Shown piece by piece: positions 23,265 through 32,210 of a DNA stretch of 52,312 nucleotides. Origin of the DNA: JBEKYD01 sp049509915. GTDB taxonomy: Bacteria; Acidobacteriota; Terriglobia; Bryobacterales; Bryobacteraceae. The position numbers and the translations under genes were made by a program. The notes below the pieces were generated by a model, which saw only the letters and a program-made list of their open reading frames with translations, had not been told where the DNA came from and did not search any database. Position 1 is the first letter of the stretch, and the number at the start of each line of letters is the position of its first letter. The DNA is taken from positions 1-52,312 of the forward strand of contig JBEKZL010000031.1 of the NCBI GenBank assembly GCA_049509915.1, in the 5' to 3' direction.

Positions 23265-23843
23265 ACAGGGCCGTCTGAATTCGTCGCGGGTGAAGCTGCG
23301 GTTTTCTAGGCGAGGAACGTGGGGACCGTCCCGCTTTTCCGTGGTCCACCCTTATCCCCAAGACAGAACCGGGGTGCAGCCGGGAGCCCTCGCCGCCAAG
23401 CTCCAAAAGCCAACGCCTTCCACGCGGCGGGGTCTTTTCCCCGCGTGCCTGAGTGGACGGACTCGCCGGGGGTCAGCGATGTTCGTTCCTACCGCGCCCG
23501 CTGGGGACCCAAATCACCGGGGAAGCCATGGTATTTCGAACATAAGTGGATGCAGGGAAGTCGGACAAATCCAATCGCCAAGCGAACCCTGGCTAAGCGC
23601 CAATCCCTTCTTTGCGGCAGCAGTTCGGCTGACAAGTTCCACATCATGCGTTGTGCAGATCCTCTTGCCATCCGGCGTTTCTTTACCTACACAGTTTTCC
23701 AAAACTGATTACCTCGATTGAAAGCGTAGCAGGGTTGCCCGTCCTGACACCACGTTTCGAAGTACTATGGCAGAAATCCAGCAATGTGGCGGGTGCATCC
23801 CGCGTTCCGTCAATTCTCGCTCTGCTGGGGTCTCCTCGCCGCG
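23265..23843. other. 579-bp intergenic region without recognisable genes
   Basis: Short frames on both strands show no family resemblance. Near 23313 it contains GGAACGTGGGGACCGTCCCG, a partial copy of the GGAACGTGGGGACAGACGG repeat found at 25.2-26.0 kb. The rest is featureless to me. Confidence 0.5.
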
Positions 23844-24842
23844 TCAGTCCAGTTTTTGTCCGAGGAATTGGTTCAATCTCAGGCTGACGCCGCCCTTCGA
23901 CCAGGTGTCGTCGCCCTTCCCGTGCTGCTCCACCGCGAAGACGAACAGCGACCGCCAGTTCTTGAACTGAGCCTTGAGAGTGGCGTCCTTGCGCCAGATC
24001 AACGCAACCTGAGCCTCCGTGGGTGACTGATCTTGCCAGCGTCCCGTGCGGCTGGGACTTATCGGTGCCTTGCGCGGACTGTGTCGCAAACGCTCGATTA
24101 GCTCATCGTATTCGGACCTATCGAATGGTGAAGGAGCCGTGGGGAAGTTCTCCACGTAAGCAGTCGCGAGCTTTGTGCCATCCCACATGGCGAGTCTCTT
24201 GTCCTTCGCTGCGAGTTCCAAGGCGCTCGCGGTGAACTCACCATTTGTGATCACGATGCCTGCTGGACACTTGTAGTACGCCATCGCGCCGAGGACTTCT
24301 TGAACCGCGCGATTAGAAACCGGCTTACTGCTCCGTTTGGCTTGAACAACGGCCCGACGCTTACCCGTTGGCTCGGTTAAAATGAGATCTCCTCCTTGAT
24401 CGCCACTAGCCCGAGTCGTCTGAACGCTATAGCCCATTTTGACGAAAAGTTGACAAAGGAAACCCTCGAACTCTACGCCGGTCATCCGGTCGACGGTGTC
24501 CGGCGGTAGCCGTGTGTGGATGTCCTGCCAAATCGATTCGGCTACGGCTCTCTCTCGAGCGGCGAATATCTGTTCACGACAACGCTCGCAATCCTCCTCG
24601 TAACGCTTTAGCGCGGCATCGTATGCGGCCCGTGCTCGTTCGTAATCGTGGCGCTCGGCGCCTATACCGAGTGTGGCCAGAACGCCAGTCGGCGGTTTAG
24701 GAGCGCTTGGCTTGACAGGTGCGGGCGGCTCGACGATTTGGTGGATCAACTCAGCATCCACCAACGGCTGGCCACAGCGATTGCAGAAGTCTACCAAGGG
24801 TGCTGCCGAATGCCAGTTTATGATGTGGCAGACTCCACACAC
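23844..24842 (-). CDS. Mrr-type restriction endonuclease with N-terminal zinc ribbon
   Basis: A 332-aa protein. An N-terminal zinc ribbon has CxxC pairs Cys2/Cys5 and Cys20/Cys23, followed by a charged helical linker (60-110). The central domain (about 115-215) is the Mrr/HJC PD-(D/E)xK nuclease fold: TGVEFEGFLCQLFVKMGYSV, then the catalytic Asp152 in SGDQGGDLIL, and VVQAKR (Gln167, Lys169), and IVITNGEFTASALELA. Mrr enzymes cut modified DNA or act under stress; zinc-ribbon versions occur as solitary defence nucleases. The start is a GTG at 24842. No methyltransferase is near, consistent with a type IV enzyme. The C-terminal 110 residues are unassigned. Confidence 0.8.
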   Translation of the reverse strand: MCGVCHIINWHSAAPLVDFCNRCGQPLVDAELIHQIVEPPAPVKPSAPKPPTGVLATLGIGAERHDYERARAAYDAALKRYEEDCERCREQIFAARERAVAESIWQDIHTRLPPDTVDRMTGVEFEGFLCQLFVKMGYSVQTTRASGDQGGDLILTEPTGKRRAVVQAKRSSKPVSNRAVQEVLGAMAYYKCPAGIVITNGEFTASALELAAKDKRLAMWDGTKLATAYVENFPTAPSPFDRSEYDELIERLRHSPRKAPISPSRTGRWQDQSPTEAQVALIWRKDATLKAQFKNWRSLFVFAVEQHGKGDDTWSKGGVSLRLNQFLGQKLD

Positions 24843-25170
24843 GGTCCGAATTTGGCCCCGGCGACGCGTAGTAACTTTGCCGTAGGGACGAAGTGGCAGG
24901 TTAAGGATCTCCGGACCTCATTATATCGTTGGCGGACCCCGGGGTGCGCGACCAGGGCGTGTTGCACCCCACGTTCCAAGAGATCGCTGCGGGCATCAGG
25001 CTGCGGCGGAAACCGGGCACGGTTCGAGCGGCAGGCGGGTCCACCCACTGGAGAACGCTACTGCGCTGAAGCGAGGTAGCTGCGCCCCGGAGAGGAGCAG
25101 GTTCCTCTCCAGGGCAAGAGCTTCTGGGGGCCATCACCTCCCATGGGCCCTCCCGACCCGCCCTTTGACG
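24843..25170. other. Intergenic region, one small hairpin
   Basis: No credible gene. A hairpin GGAGAGG...CCTCTCC lies at about 25089-25111. The plus frame beginning HPTFQEIAAGIRLRRK (near 24966) has a protein-like look but matches nothing I know and ends quickly. Confidence 0.4.
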
Positions 25171-25217
25171 GGAACGTGGGGACAGACGGAACGTTTCCGC
25201 GGAACGTCCCTGATTTC
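25171..25217. repeat. Interspersed 47-bp repeat, copy 1
   Basis: Begins GGAACGTGGGGACAGACGG and ends AACGTCCCTGATTTC, with inner symmetry GGAACG..CGTTTCCGCGGAACG. It is identical to copy 2 over its length. The adjoining TTCCTCGCCATGTTCTGC is also repeated after copy 3, in the form TTCTTCGCCATGTTCTGC. Confidence 0.85.
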
Positions 25218-25268
25218 TACAGGGATAATGCGGACGGTGTCTTCCTCGCCATGTTCTGCTGGCGTGCG

Positions 25269-25825
25269 TCATCTCACAAGAAGCTGGTCGGCCGGCACGT
25301 GAAACAGCTCGGCGAGCTTCTTCGCCTGCGCCTTGCTGATGGCCCGCTTTCCACTCACAACCTCGGAGGCTACTCCGCGCGAACCAAACACGTCGAGCAG
25401 GTCGCGCTGGCGAAGGCCGTGTTCCTCCATCAGGCTGCGCAACCGGCTGTCGGGCGTCGATCCTTCGAGGGCGTAGTTGGGGTCGTCGAAGGCTTCGATC
25501 GGCATTGCCAGCTTCTCGGAGGTGCCGTAGATATCGGTGTACTTGCCGCCACCGAGCGAACCGCGGTAATCGTGGCCATCGCCGCTTTCGGGGTCGTCGC
25601 GGGCGGAGGTGTTCTTGATGGTGGGGCGGGTGGGGTCGAGGGCTTTGGCCTCCGCGACCAATTGCGGGCCGGGGCGGACGGTGGAGGCTTCGCGGCCCGC
25701 TTCGTTCATGGCGATCCACGCGAAGATGCCGGGATGATTGCGCAACTGGCGAATCGTCGCCCCGAACAGGCGAACCGCGCGCGCGGCGAATTCCGCGTCC
25801 TGGGGAAAGTTCCAGTTGAGGTCGA
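25269..25825 (-). pseudogene. Chimeric remnant: GH2 glycosidase fragment fused in frame to truncated HigA-like antitoxin
   Basis: Read on the minus strand, the first about 105 residues match an internal stretch of the GH2 gene next door: LDLNWNFPQDAEFAARAV, RQLRNHPGIFAWIAMNEAG, and DDPESGDGHDYRGSLGGGKY then TDIYGTSEKLA. At that point the frame passes directly into an antitoxin C-terminal half: IEAFDDPNYALEGSTPDSRL, then LLDVFGSRGVASEVVSGKRA and AKKLAELFHVPADQL. The HTH is XRE/HigA-type. There is no ATG at the 5' end, and GH2 and HigA each lack most of their length. The GH2 fragment is similar but not identical to the intact gene, so it derives from a diverged paralogue. Confidence 0.8.
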
Positions 25826-25872
25826 GGAACGTGGGGACAGACGGAACGTTTCCGCGGAACGTCCCTGATTTC
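25826..25872. repeat. Interspersed 47-bp repeat, copy 2
   Basis: Identical in sequence to the copy at 25171-25217, lying at the broken 5' edge of the chimeric remnant. It sits exactly where the GH2 similarity stops, so it marks a recombination boundary. Confidence 0.85.
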
Positions 25873-25894
25873 CACGGGTATAGTGCGTATGGGG

Positions 25895-25959
25895 GGAACG
25901 TGGGGACAGGGGGGAACGTGGGGACAGACGGAACGGTTACGCGGAACGTCCGTGATTTC
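25895..25959. repeat. Interspersed repeat, partial copy plus copy 3
   Basis: A partial unit (GGAACGTGGGGACAGG at 25895) is followed by a third near-full unit at 25913-25959, with changes such as CGGTTACGCGG for CGTTTCCGCGG. Confidence 0.8.
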
Positions 25960-26015
25960 CGCGGGGATCATGCGGATGGTGTCTTCTTCGCCATGTTCTG
26001 CCGGCGCCTGTCATC

Positions 26016-26264
26016 TCACAGAAAGAGGTCGGCCGGCACATGAAACAGACCGGCGAGCTTCTTCGCCTGCGCCTTGCTGATCGCCCGCTTTCCACTCACA
26101 ACCTCGGAGGCTACCCCGCGCGAACCAAACACGTCGAGCAGGTCGCGTCGGCGAAGGCCGTGTTCCTCCATCAGGCTGCGCAACCGGCTGTCGGGCGTCG
26201 ATCCTTCGAGAGCGTAGTTGGCGTCCTCGAAGGCTTCGATCAGCACGGTCAGAAGCTCGGAAGG
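26016..26264 (-). pseudogene. Truncated HigA-like antitoxin remnant, copy 2
   Basis: On the minus strand: PSELLTVLIEAFEDANYALE, GSTPDSRLRSLMEEHGLRRR, LLDVFGSRGVASEVVSGKRA and AKKLAGLFHVPADLFL-stop. This is the C-terminal roughly 80 residues of a HigA-type XRE antitoxin; the N-terminal 50-60 residues are missing and no start codon or ribosome site lies at the break. It directly follows the 3' end of the GH2 gene. No HigB toxin gene is present. Confidence 0.75.
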
Positions 26265-26269
26265 ACCCC

Positions 26270-26293
26270 GACAGGCCAGGAGGCTTGTCCTAC
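26270..26293. repeat. Short palindromic repeat at GH2 3' edge
   Basis: The GACAGGCC-AGGA-GGCTTGTCC unit is an imperfect palindrome. A very similar unit (CAGGTCAGGAGGCCTGTCC) occurs in the same orientation at 28581-28602 beyond the GH2 5' end. This copy overlaps the GH2 stop codon. Confidence 0.6.
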
Positions 26294-28506
26294 TGGCGCC
26301 CGGCCCACCACAACCGCATGCCCAGCTCGTGATCCATGCGCTCGGGGAAACCTTCGGGGCGCGGCGGGTGGCGGAATGGATCGACGTATTCGTTGTGGGA
26401 CAGCAGCTTTCCGTCTTTCGATTCCAGGTTCAGCGTGACGTGGTAAGTCTGGTTGGGAGCGACTTCGAAATTGAGATCGGCTACGCGGACATGGGAATCG
26501 GGGCCGAGCGGGATGGTACGGGTTCCCTCAGTGACTAACTCTCCGCCCGCCACAGTGACGCGCCACTTAGCCGTCACTTCGCCCAGGTCCGCGCTGGTGT
26601 CGTTGACCGCGTGGATGGCTACCGGTGCGTCTTTGTACTCCATGAAGACGCCCACGGGCTGATTGCTTTCGAGCATGGCGCGCAAGCCGCCGCCCAAGCC
26701 TTCCACTTTGGGAGCGCCCCAATAATCGTAGATGCCGTAGAAACTCTGCGGGCAGAAATCGATGAACATGAACTGGAAGTAACCGGCGTTGGGCGCGTAC
26801 TTCTGAATGCGGTAATGCTCGACGTAATACTTCAGCAGGCGGTATTGGTAGTCGTGCAGCTCGCCGACCTGGGGCAATACGTCCTTCAATCGTTCGGCCA
26901 GCACGGGCACCAGGCTCAGGCGCGCGGCCGGCGGCGGCGCGTCCACGCCGAATTCGGTGGCCAGCTTCTCGGAGGTGCCGTAGATATCGGTGTACTTCCC
27001 GCCGCCGAGCGAGCCACGATAATCGTGGCCATCGCCGCTTTCGGGATCGTCGCGAGCGGAGGAGTTCCGGATGGTGGGGCGGGTGGGGTCGAGGGATTTG
27101 GCCTCGGCCACCAACTGCGGGCCGGGACGGACAGTGGCAGCGTCTTTGCCGGCTTCATTCATCGGAATCCAGGCGAGGATACTGGGATGATTGCGCAACT
27201 GGCGAATCTTCGCCCCGAACAGGTGAACGGCGCGGGCGGTGAATTCCGCATCCTGGGGAAACACCCAGTTGAGGTCGAAATCCTGGATCACGGCCATGCC
27301 CATGCGGTCGCAGATCTCATAGAATTCCGGGTTCTCGGTATGAACGTGAATGCGGAAGGCGTTGAAGCCGGCGCGCATCGCCGCGGCCACGTCCCGCTGG
27401 TATCGCGCCCGATCCATGCCCGAGATATAGACGTCCGGCCAATAGGTGGTGCCGCGCAGGTAGATGGGCTTTCCGTTCAGGAAGAAGCGGGTTTCGTTGG
27501 CGGCGCGATGCAACTCGACGGTACGAATTCCGAAAACCACCTGGCGCTCGAGCGGAGCCTCGCCGGTGCGTGTCAGTTCCAGGTCGGCGCGATAGAGCGC
27601 CGGGGCGCCGCGGTCCCAGGTGCTCCAAAGCCGGGGCGCGTTGACGGTGAGATGGCGTTCGATATTGTTGGCGCCAGCCGCGAGCGAGACGGGTTCGGAG
27701 GATTGCGCGGCCACTTTGCCATCGGTGAGCGAGACGATGCGCAGGGAAAGGCCGGCAGCTTGCGGCCCAGCATCGTTCTGGATCGCCCAGGAGACACTAG
27801 CGGTGGCGGAAGCAGCCTCGGCGGAAGCGGTCCTGACCCACGACTCACCACCTTCGCGGATGCCGTCGTGGACCAGCAGCTTGACCGGGCGCCAGATTCC
27901 CACCGGGTTGACATCGCGCTGGACAAACGTGTCGGCGTGCTCGTAGGTGCCCTTCAACATACGGCGGATCACGTTGTACACCCAATCGGCTTCCCCGCCC
28001 GGCGTGGTTTCCCGGTCCCAGGGAGACCAGACCTTCACGATCAGCGCATTGGGACGGTCCGAACGCAACTGGCCGCCCACTTCGAATTCGAACGGCTCCG
28101 CGTAGCCTTCGTGGGAGCCGAGGAGCTTGCCGTTGAGCCAGACTTTGCCATAGTAGTCGACGCCCTCAAAGCGCAAGGTGGCATGGGTCTCATAGACGGT
28201 CGTGGGGAAATCGACGCGATACCACCACGGGGCATCGTTATAGGAACGCAACTCGCGCCCGAAATAGGGCTGGGCCGCCAGTAGCAGTTGCAGGTGCGCC
28301 AGACGCGCAATCGGCTGCCAGGCGTCGCTCAGGAGTTGGCCCACGCGGGCATCGCGGGTGTCGGGATCGAACCAGCGCGCCTTCTCACCGATGTCATGGA
28401 CGTCCTGAGTGACACGCCATCCGCTCTCCAGATTCATTTCGAGGCGGCGCCAGTCTTGCGCCTGGGCCACCGCCAGGAGAGAGAGCGCCAGAACGAGCGC
28501 GTGCAA
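26290..28506 (-). CDS. Exported glycoside hydrolase family 2 protein
   Basis: A 738-aa GH2-type beta-glycosidase. After a signal peptide (HALVLALSLLAVAQAQ) come the jelly-roll domain (WWYRVDFPTTVYETHATLRF, then VDYYGKVWLNGKLLGSHEGY), an Ig-like domain, and the TIM barrel starting near FFLNGKPIYLRGTTYWPDVY. The acid/base pair Asn-Glu is in WIPMNEAG. The usual barrel nucleophile motif is not obvious; the equivalent region reads FMFIDFCPQSFYGIYDYW, as in mannosidase/glucosaminidase-like subfamilies, so specificity or activity is uncertain. The start appears to be a TTG at 28506; GGGAGGA lies about 20 nt upstream, which is far. It is flanked by short repeats, and fragments of a paralogue lie just downstream. 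Confidence 0.8.
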   Translation of the reverse strand: MHALVLALSLLAVAQAQDWRRLEMNLESGWRVTQDVHDIGEKARWFDPDTRDARVGQLLSDAWQPIARLAHLQLLLAAQPYFGRELRSYNDAPWWYRVDFPTTVYETHATLRFEGVDYYGKVWLNGKLLGSHEGYAEPFEFEVGGQLRSDRPNALIVKVWSPWDRETTPGGEADWVYNVIRRMLKGTYEHADTFVQRDVNPVGIWRPVKLLVHDGIREGGESWVRTASAEAASATASVSWAIQNDAGPQAAGLSLRIVSLTDGKVAAQSSEPVSLAAGANNIERHLTVNAPRLWSTWDRGAPALYRADLELTRTGEAPLERQVVFGIRTVELHRAANETRFFLNGKPIYLRGTTYWPDVYISGMDRARYQRDVAAAMRAGFNAFRIHVHTENPEFYEICDRMGMAVIQDFDLNWVFPQDAEFTARAVHLFGAKIRQLRNHPSILAWIPMNEAGKDAATVRPGPQLVAEAKSLDPTRPTIRNSSARDDPESGDGHDYRGSLGGGKYTDIYGTSEKLATEFGVDAPPPAARLSLVPVLAERLKDVLPQVGELHDYQYRLLKYYVEHYRIQKYAPNAGYFQFMFIDFCPQSFYGIYDYWGAPKVEGLGGGLRAMLESNQPVGVFMEYKDAPVAIHAVNDTSADLGEVTAKWRVTVAGGELVTEGTRTIPLGPDSHVRVADLNFEVAPNQTYHVTLNLESKDGKLLSHNEYVDPFRHPPRPEGFPERMDHELGMRLWWAGRQ

Positions 28507-28580
28507 GCAGTGAGGCGTGGGCCAGTCCTCCCGGCCCGTCGATTGGACAGGCCAATTTGCAGGATAGCACCCGAAGACGC

Positions 28581-28602
28581 CAGGTCAGGAGGCCTGTCCC
28601 AC
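28581..28602. repeat. Short palindromic repeat between GH2 and the ATP-grasp-like gene
   Basis: CAGGTCAGGAGGCCTGTCC resembles the unit at 26270-26293 in direct orientation. It overlaps the region just past the stop of the next minus-strand gene. GGACAGGCC also occurs at 28545. Confidence 0.55.
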
Positions 28603-29955
28603 TTAGCTTTTCGGCTCGACCAGAAATGTGGGCACTATGCCGGAGGCGGTACTGAAGCCGGAGTTGCCGCTGGTAAGCCAGCTCGAACAGCCCTGCACCT
28701 TACCGAGGTAAGCGTGCGGATGCACGTCCACCTTCATTTCCCGAAATTCGAGCTGGCCGAAGGTCATCAGCGGGAAGATGGAGCGCACGGGGTCGACGCG
28801 TTGCTGCGCGACGTAGGGCGAACGCATGGCCTGTTTGAGGGCGCGGTCCCACTGCGCGTCGTCCATCTCCCAGCCAAAATAGGAATGGGAATCGCTGGAA
28901 TCGTCGTTCGGTTTGAGCGCCAGGCGCTCCCGATTTCGGGTGATGAATTCGGGCAGATCAACGGTTTGGTCTTCAAAGGTGGTCTTGGTCTGCCCCACCA
29001 GGCGGGTCCAGGGAACGTGTTCGCGGATCGCCTTGCGTTCGGCGGCCGGGAAACGGGCGGTGAGGGTCTCATCGGTGAGCAGGCCGAACATAGCTTTCTT
29101 GTGGGCCAGCTCGGAGCGAAAGCTGTTTACCACGCAGACGGTTCCGTCGCGGTACGCCTGCACCAGCGGATGGGTGAGATCGAAGCGGAGCAGGAACTCC
29201 TGCACGCCCAGGCGGCGGTAAACCAGATCGATTTCGAAGTTGCCTTTGCGCAACACGCGGTTGCGATATTCGAGCTGCTCGGGCGAGACAATTTCGACGG
29301 CGTAGCCTTCCTCGCGGAAGCCGTCGCGGAAAAGCTCGTATTCGCTGCGGCCGCTGGAGTAAGCGGAGCGAAACTCGACAATGGCGATGTGGGGAAGTTT
29401 CTTGCCGCCGAACAGCTTGTAGGCCTTCAAGAGAGCGGCCAGCAGGTGTTTGCGTCCGCCCACCTTGGCCATGCTATACCGCTTGCGGAATTCCTTGAGT
29501 GGAGGCGCGTCGTAGAACAAATCGGCCAGCGCGTCGGCGTAACCGGCGCCAGTGGGCGCGTCGGCGTTGTATTGCACGAAATGCAGGTGTCCGTTCACCA
29601 GATGCGTATCGAGACGGGCAGCCACTTCCAAAGCCTGGTAACCGGGGTCGATGGACGCAAGCATTTTTTCTGCCGGCAATAATTCCAGGCGGGCTAGCAG
29701 GACCGGGTTGGCGAGCACCATCTGCTCCATCCGGTCGATGGCGGCAATCAACGCTTCTCCGGTTTTCACCAGGGTTTCGTACTGCCGGCGGGAAAGGAAA
29801 TTAGGGCGGAGAAACGGGCAGACGAGGCGCCCCCCGACGGTAAGGCCAGCCTCTTCCATTTGCCGATGGAGAGTGTCCGCCCACGCCAAATTGCGGAAGG
29901 GGCCGTTTTCCAGCAACTTATTGTATCTGATTACGGCGTCATCCAACTGAGACAT
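28603..29955 (-). CDS. Circularly permuted ATP-grasp-like protein (tentative)
   Basis: A 450-aa soluble protein without signal or membrane segments. IAIVEFRSAYSSGRSEYELF followed by GYAVEIVSPEQL, and LRKGNFEIDLVYRRLGVQEF resemble the domain order of circularly permuted ATP-grasp proteins. RLALKPNDDSSDSHSYFGWE could be the ATP/Mg-binding Lys-Asn-Asp region, and MTFGQLEFREMKVDVHPHAY the closing segment. ATP-grasp enzymes ligate carboxylates to amines, but the partner substrates here are unknown. The gene stands alone, with an AT-rich upstream region. The family call rests on motif impression and could be wrong. Confidence 0.5.
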   Translation of the reverse strand: MSQLDDAVIRYNKLLENGPFRNLAWADTLHRQMEEAGLTVGGRLVCPFLRPNFLSRRQYETLVKTGEALIAAIDRMEQMVLANPVLLARLELLPAEKMLASIDPGYQALEVAARLDTHLVNGHLHFVQYNADAPTGAGYADALADLFYDAPPLKEFRKRYSMAKVGGRKHLLAALLKAYKLFGGKKLPHIAIVEFRSAYSSGRSEYELFRDGFREEGYAVEIVSPEQLEYRNRVLRKGNFEIDLVYRRLGVQEFLLRFDLTHPLVQAYRDGTVCVVNSFRSELAHKKAMFGLLTDETLTARFPAAERKAIREHVPWTRLVGQTKTTFEDQTVDLPEFITRNRERLALKPNDDSSDSHSYFGWEMDDAQWDRALKQAMRSPYVAQQRVDPVRSIFPLMTFGQLEFREMKVDVHPHAYLGKVQGCSSWLTSGNSGFSTASGIVPTFLVEPKS

Positions 29956-30092
29956 CTGGGTTAGTAACTACTTCTAACCACAAGTATCCCACAGCGAAGC
30001 CGAAAACGATAGGACCGGCCGCTAGAAAACCGCACAAACCTATGAAAATGGATGGTTTAGATAAATTGTAACGTTATGTATGGCCACCAAGG

Positions 30093-32126
30093 CTACTGGT
30101 TGTGAGTTTCTTTGGCCAGGCGAGCCTGAGCGTCGTCCAGCTTCTTATTAACCTTGGACACCTCCTCCGGATCGTTATCCACTTCGAAACCCCGCTGGAA
30201 CTCCCGCAGCGAAGCCTGCCATTGCGCGATGGCCTCCCTGGTCTTGCCGAGCTTGCTGTAAACGTCGCCCAAATGGTCGTGAACGGTGGGATCTTTCATG
30301 CGGCTGAGGGCGCGCTTGAGCAGGTCTTCGGCCTCGGCCAGTTTGCCTTGGCGGAAGTAGACCCAGGCCAAGCTATCCAGGTAGGCGCCGTTGTCCGGCT
30401 CCAGGTCGAGCGCCTTCTTCACCAGACTGTAGGCTTCGTCCAAGCGCTCGTTGCGATCGGCCAGCATGTAGCCTAGGTAGTTCAGCGCGCCGGCATTTTT
30501 CGGAGACAGGTCGATCGACTTGCGGAATTCTGCTTCCGAAGCGTCATACTTCTTCATCCGCTCCAGCCTGGCGCCGCGCATGAAGGCGATGGTAGCGCGA
30601 TCGTCCTGGCTCGCGAGTTTGTCGCCATCGAGAGCTTTGTCGGCCGCATCGAGAGCTTTAGACATGTCGTCCCAGCGCTTGCCGCGTTCGTAAATCTCCG
30701 CCAGGTTGATCTGGATCGAAAAGGCGCGCGGACCGCTCCCAACGAGAGCGTGCATCTCCGCCGCCGCCTGGTCGATCTTTCCGGAGTCGGCCAAGGCATT
30801 GGCGTGGGCTTCGATCACGATCGGATCTTTGGGAAACTTTTTCAAAGCCGAGTCCGCCTCTTTCATGGCGCTCGGGAGATCCTTGGCGAATGTGCGCCAG
30901 GTTTCCACGATTTCGGCACTCACCTTGGGCGCCAGGTTAGGATCGAGAACGGAAATCTGTTCCAGCGTATCCACCGCTTGCTGGTATTGCTCCACTTCGC
31001 GGTAGGCGCGCGCCAGTTGGTCGAGAAAGGCGACGCGGCTCTGGATATCCTGCGGTCTGTAGTTCCGCCGTTCGGTATCGGAAAGGATACGCTTCAGCGC
31101 GGCGATTTCCTCATCGGTCTTGTGCTGGGCGGCGAGCAACTCCACTTCCGCGCCGCGAATATTGAGATCGGCGGGATCGAGGGCTTTCGCTTTCGCCAGC
31201 GCGGCGGCGGCCTGGCCGTAATCGTGCTGCTGCATATAGATCTGCGCCATCCCGAACGGGTAGCGCCAATCGCGGGAATCCTGGTCGGCCAACCGCTTGT
31301 AAATGGTGAGCGCCTCGTCGTACCGGCCGGTTTGGGAAAGCACCTCGGCCAGCTCGGCCTGCAGGTGGTCGTCGTCGGGAGCCAGCGCCACGGCTTTCTT
31401 GAGGGCCTCGGCAGCGTCCTTGAAATCCTCCATCTGCTCATACTGCTGAGCCAGAATCGCCAGGGTATGCTCGTTGGGGTTCTTGTCGACCAGGGTCTTG
31501 AGTTTTTCGAGCGCCTTGTTGTTGTCGCCCATTTCGGAGTAGAGCGTAGCCAGTCCGGCCAGGGCCTCTTCGTCGTCTGGATTGGCGGCAATCGCCGCGT
31601 TGTAGGCTTTTTCGGCCTCGGTGGGGTTGTTGGAAAAACTCTGCAGCTTGCCGAGCATGACCCAGCTTTCCGAGTCCTTAGGAGCCTTTTGGGTGATCCA
31701 CAGGTACTGCTCGACCGCCTTGCGCAAATAGCTCTCGTCCACGTGGCCCTGCTGAGCGCCGGCAATCTTGGTATAAACGCGGCCGAGCATCCGGTGCGCG
31801 CCCAGATTATCGGGGTCCTGCTTCAGCATGTCCTGGGCCTGTTGCTCGGCGTCGGCCAGGCGATTGGTTTCCACGTAAAGATTGGCCAGCTCTTCGAAAA
31901 TCAAACTGGAGGAAGGATCCAGCTTCAGCGCCTGCTGGTAGTATTGGATAGCCTTGGTAACGTCCTCGCGGCTGCCTTCGGTCTGGGCCAACTGCGCATA
32001 CAGCCGCGCCATGGCAAAGTTGTAATAGGCGCCGGCTCGGCTATCGCCGGAATCTGAAGGAGTTTGCGCCGCACCGGCCGAAGCCAGCAAAGAAATGGCG
32101 AGTAGCGCTTGGGCTGACCGAATCAT
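30093..32126 (-). CDS. Exported TPR-repeat protein
   Basis: A 677-aa protein with a signal peptide (MIRSAQALLAISLLASAGAA) followed almost entirely by tetratricopeptide repeats. Typical units include AIQYYQQALKLDPSSSLIFE, AEKAYNAAIAANPDDEEALA, ALKKAVALAPDDDHLQAELA, and AYSLVKKALDLEPDNGAYLD. The extreme C-terminus is charged (VSKVNKKLDDAQARLAKE). TPR arrays mediate protein-protein contact; in the periplasm such proteins often scaffold envelope or secretion machines. It is divergent from miaA with about 85 bp between the starts, and the shared intergenic DNA contains an AT-rich TTATTGTATAAC. Confidence 0.85.
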   Translation of the reverse strand: MIRSAQALLAISLLASAGAAQTPSDSGDSRAGAYYNFAMARLYAQLAQTEGSREDVTKAIQYYQQALKLDPSSSLIFEELANLYVETNRLADAEQQAQDMLKQDPDNLGAHRMLGRVYTKIAGAQQGHVDESYLRKAVEQYLWITQKAPKDSESWVMLGKLQSFSNNPTEAEKAYNAAIAANPDDEEALAGLATLYSEMGDNNKALEKLKTLVDKNPNEHTLAILAQQYEQMEDFKDAAEALKKAVALAPDDDHLQAELAEVLSQTGRYDEALTIYKRLADQDSRDWRYPFGMAQIYMQQHDYGQAAAALAKAKALDPADLNIRGAEVELLAAQHKTDEEIAALKRILSDTERRNYRPQDIQSRVAFLDQLARAYREVEQYQQAVDTLEQISVLDPNLAPKVSAEIVETWRTFAKDLPSAMKEADSALKKFPKDPIVIEAHANALADSGKIDQAAAEMHALVGSGPRAFSIQINLAEIYERGKRWDDMSKALDAADKALDGDKLASQDDRATIAFMRGARLERMKKYDASEAEFRKSIDLSPKNAGALNYLGYMLADRNERLDEAYSLVKKALDLEPDNGAYLDSLAWVYFRQGKLAEAEDLLKRALSRMKDPTVHDHLGDVYSKLGKTREAIAQWQASLREFQRGFEVDNDPEEVSKVNKKLDDAQARLAKETHNQ

Positions 32127-32210
32127 GAAACCTGTACCTTCTTTCGACCGAGTGCGTTCCCCTGAGGGTCGAATTGCACTCTCTTATTGTATAACGGGGC
32201 GTTGCGGGCA

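Noticed and set aside
25171..25959. Possible CRISPR array from the regular 47-bp repeats
   Set aside because: Only three units, spacers of very unequal length (hundreds of bases and tens of bases), and no cas genes.
24901..25971. 356-codon minus-strand frame and its plus-strand counterpart across 25143-25868
   Set aside because: The frame carries repeat translations (NVGTDGTFPRNVPDF on the plus strand) and crosses the chimera out of its true frame.
26611..28284. 557-codon plus-strand frame antisense to the GH2 gene
   Set aside because: Ala/Gly/Val-rich shadow of a strongly conserved glycosidase; no family resemblance.
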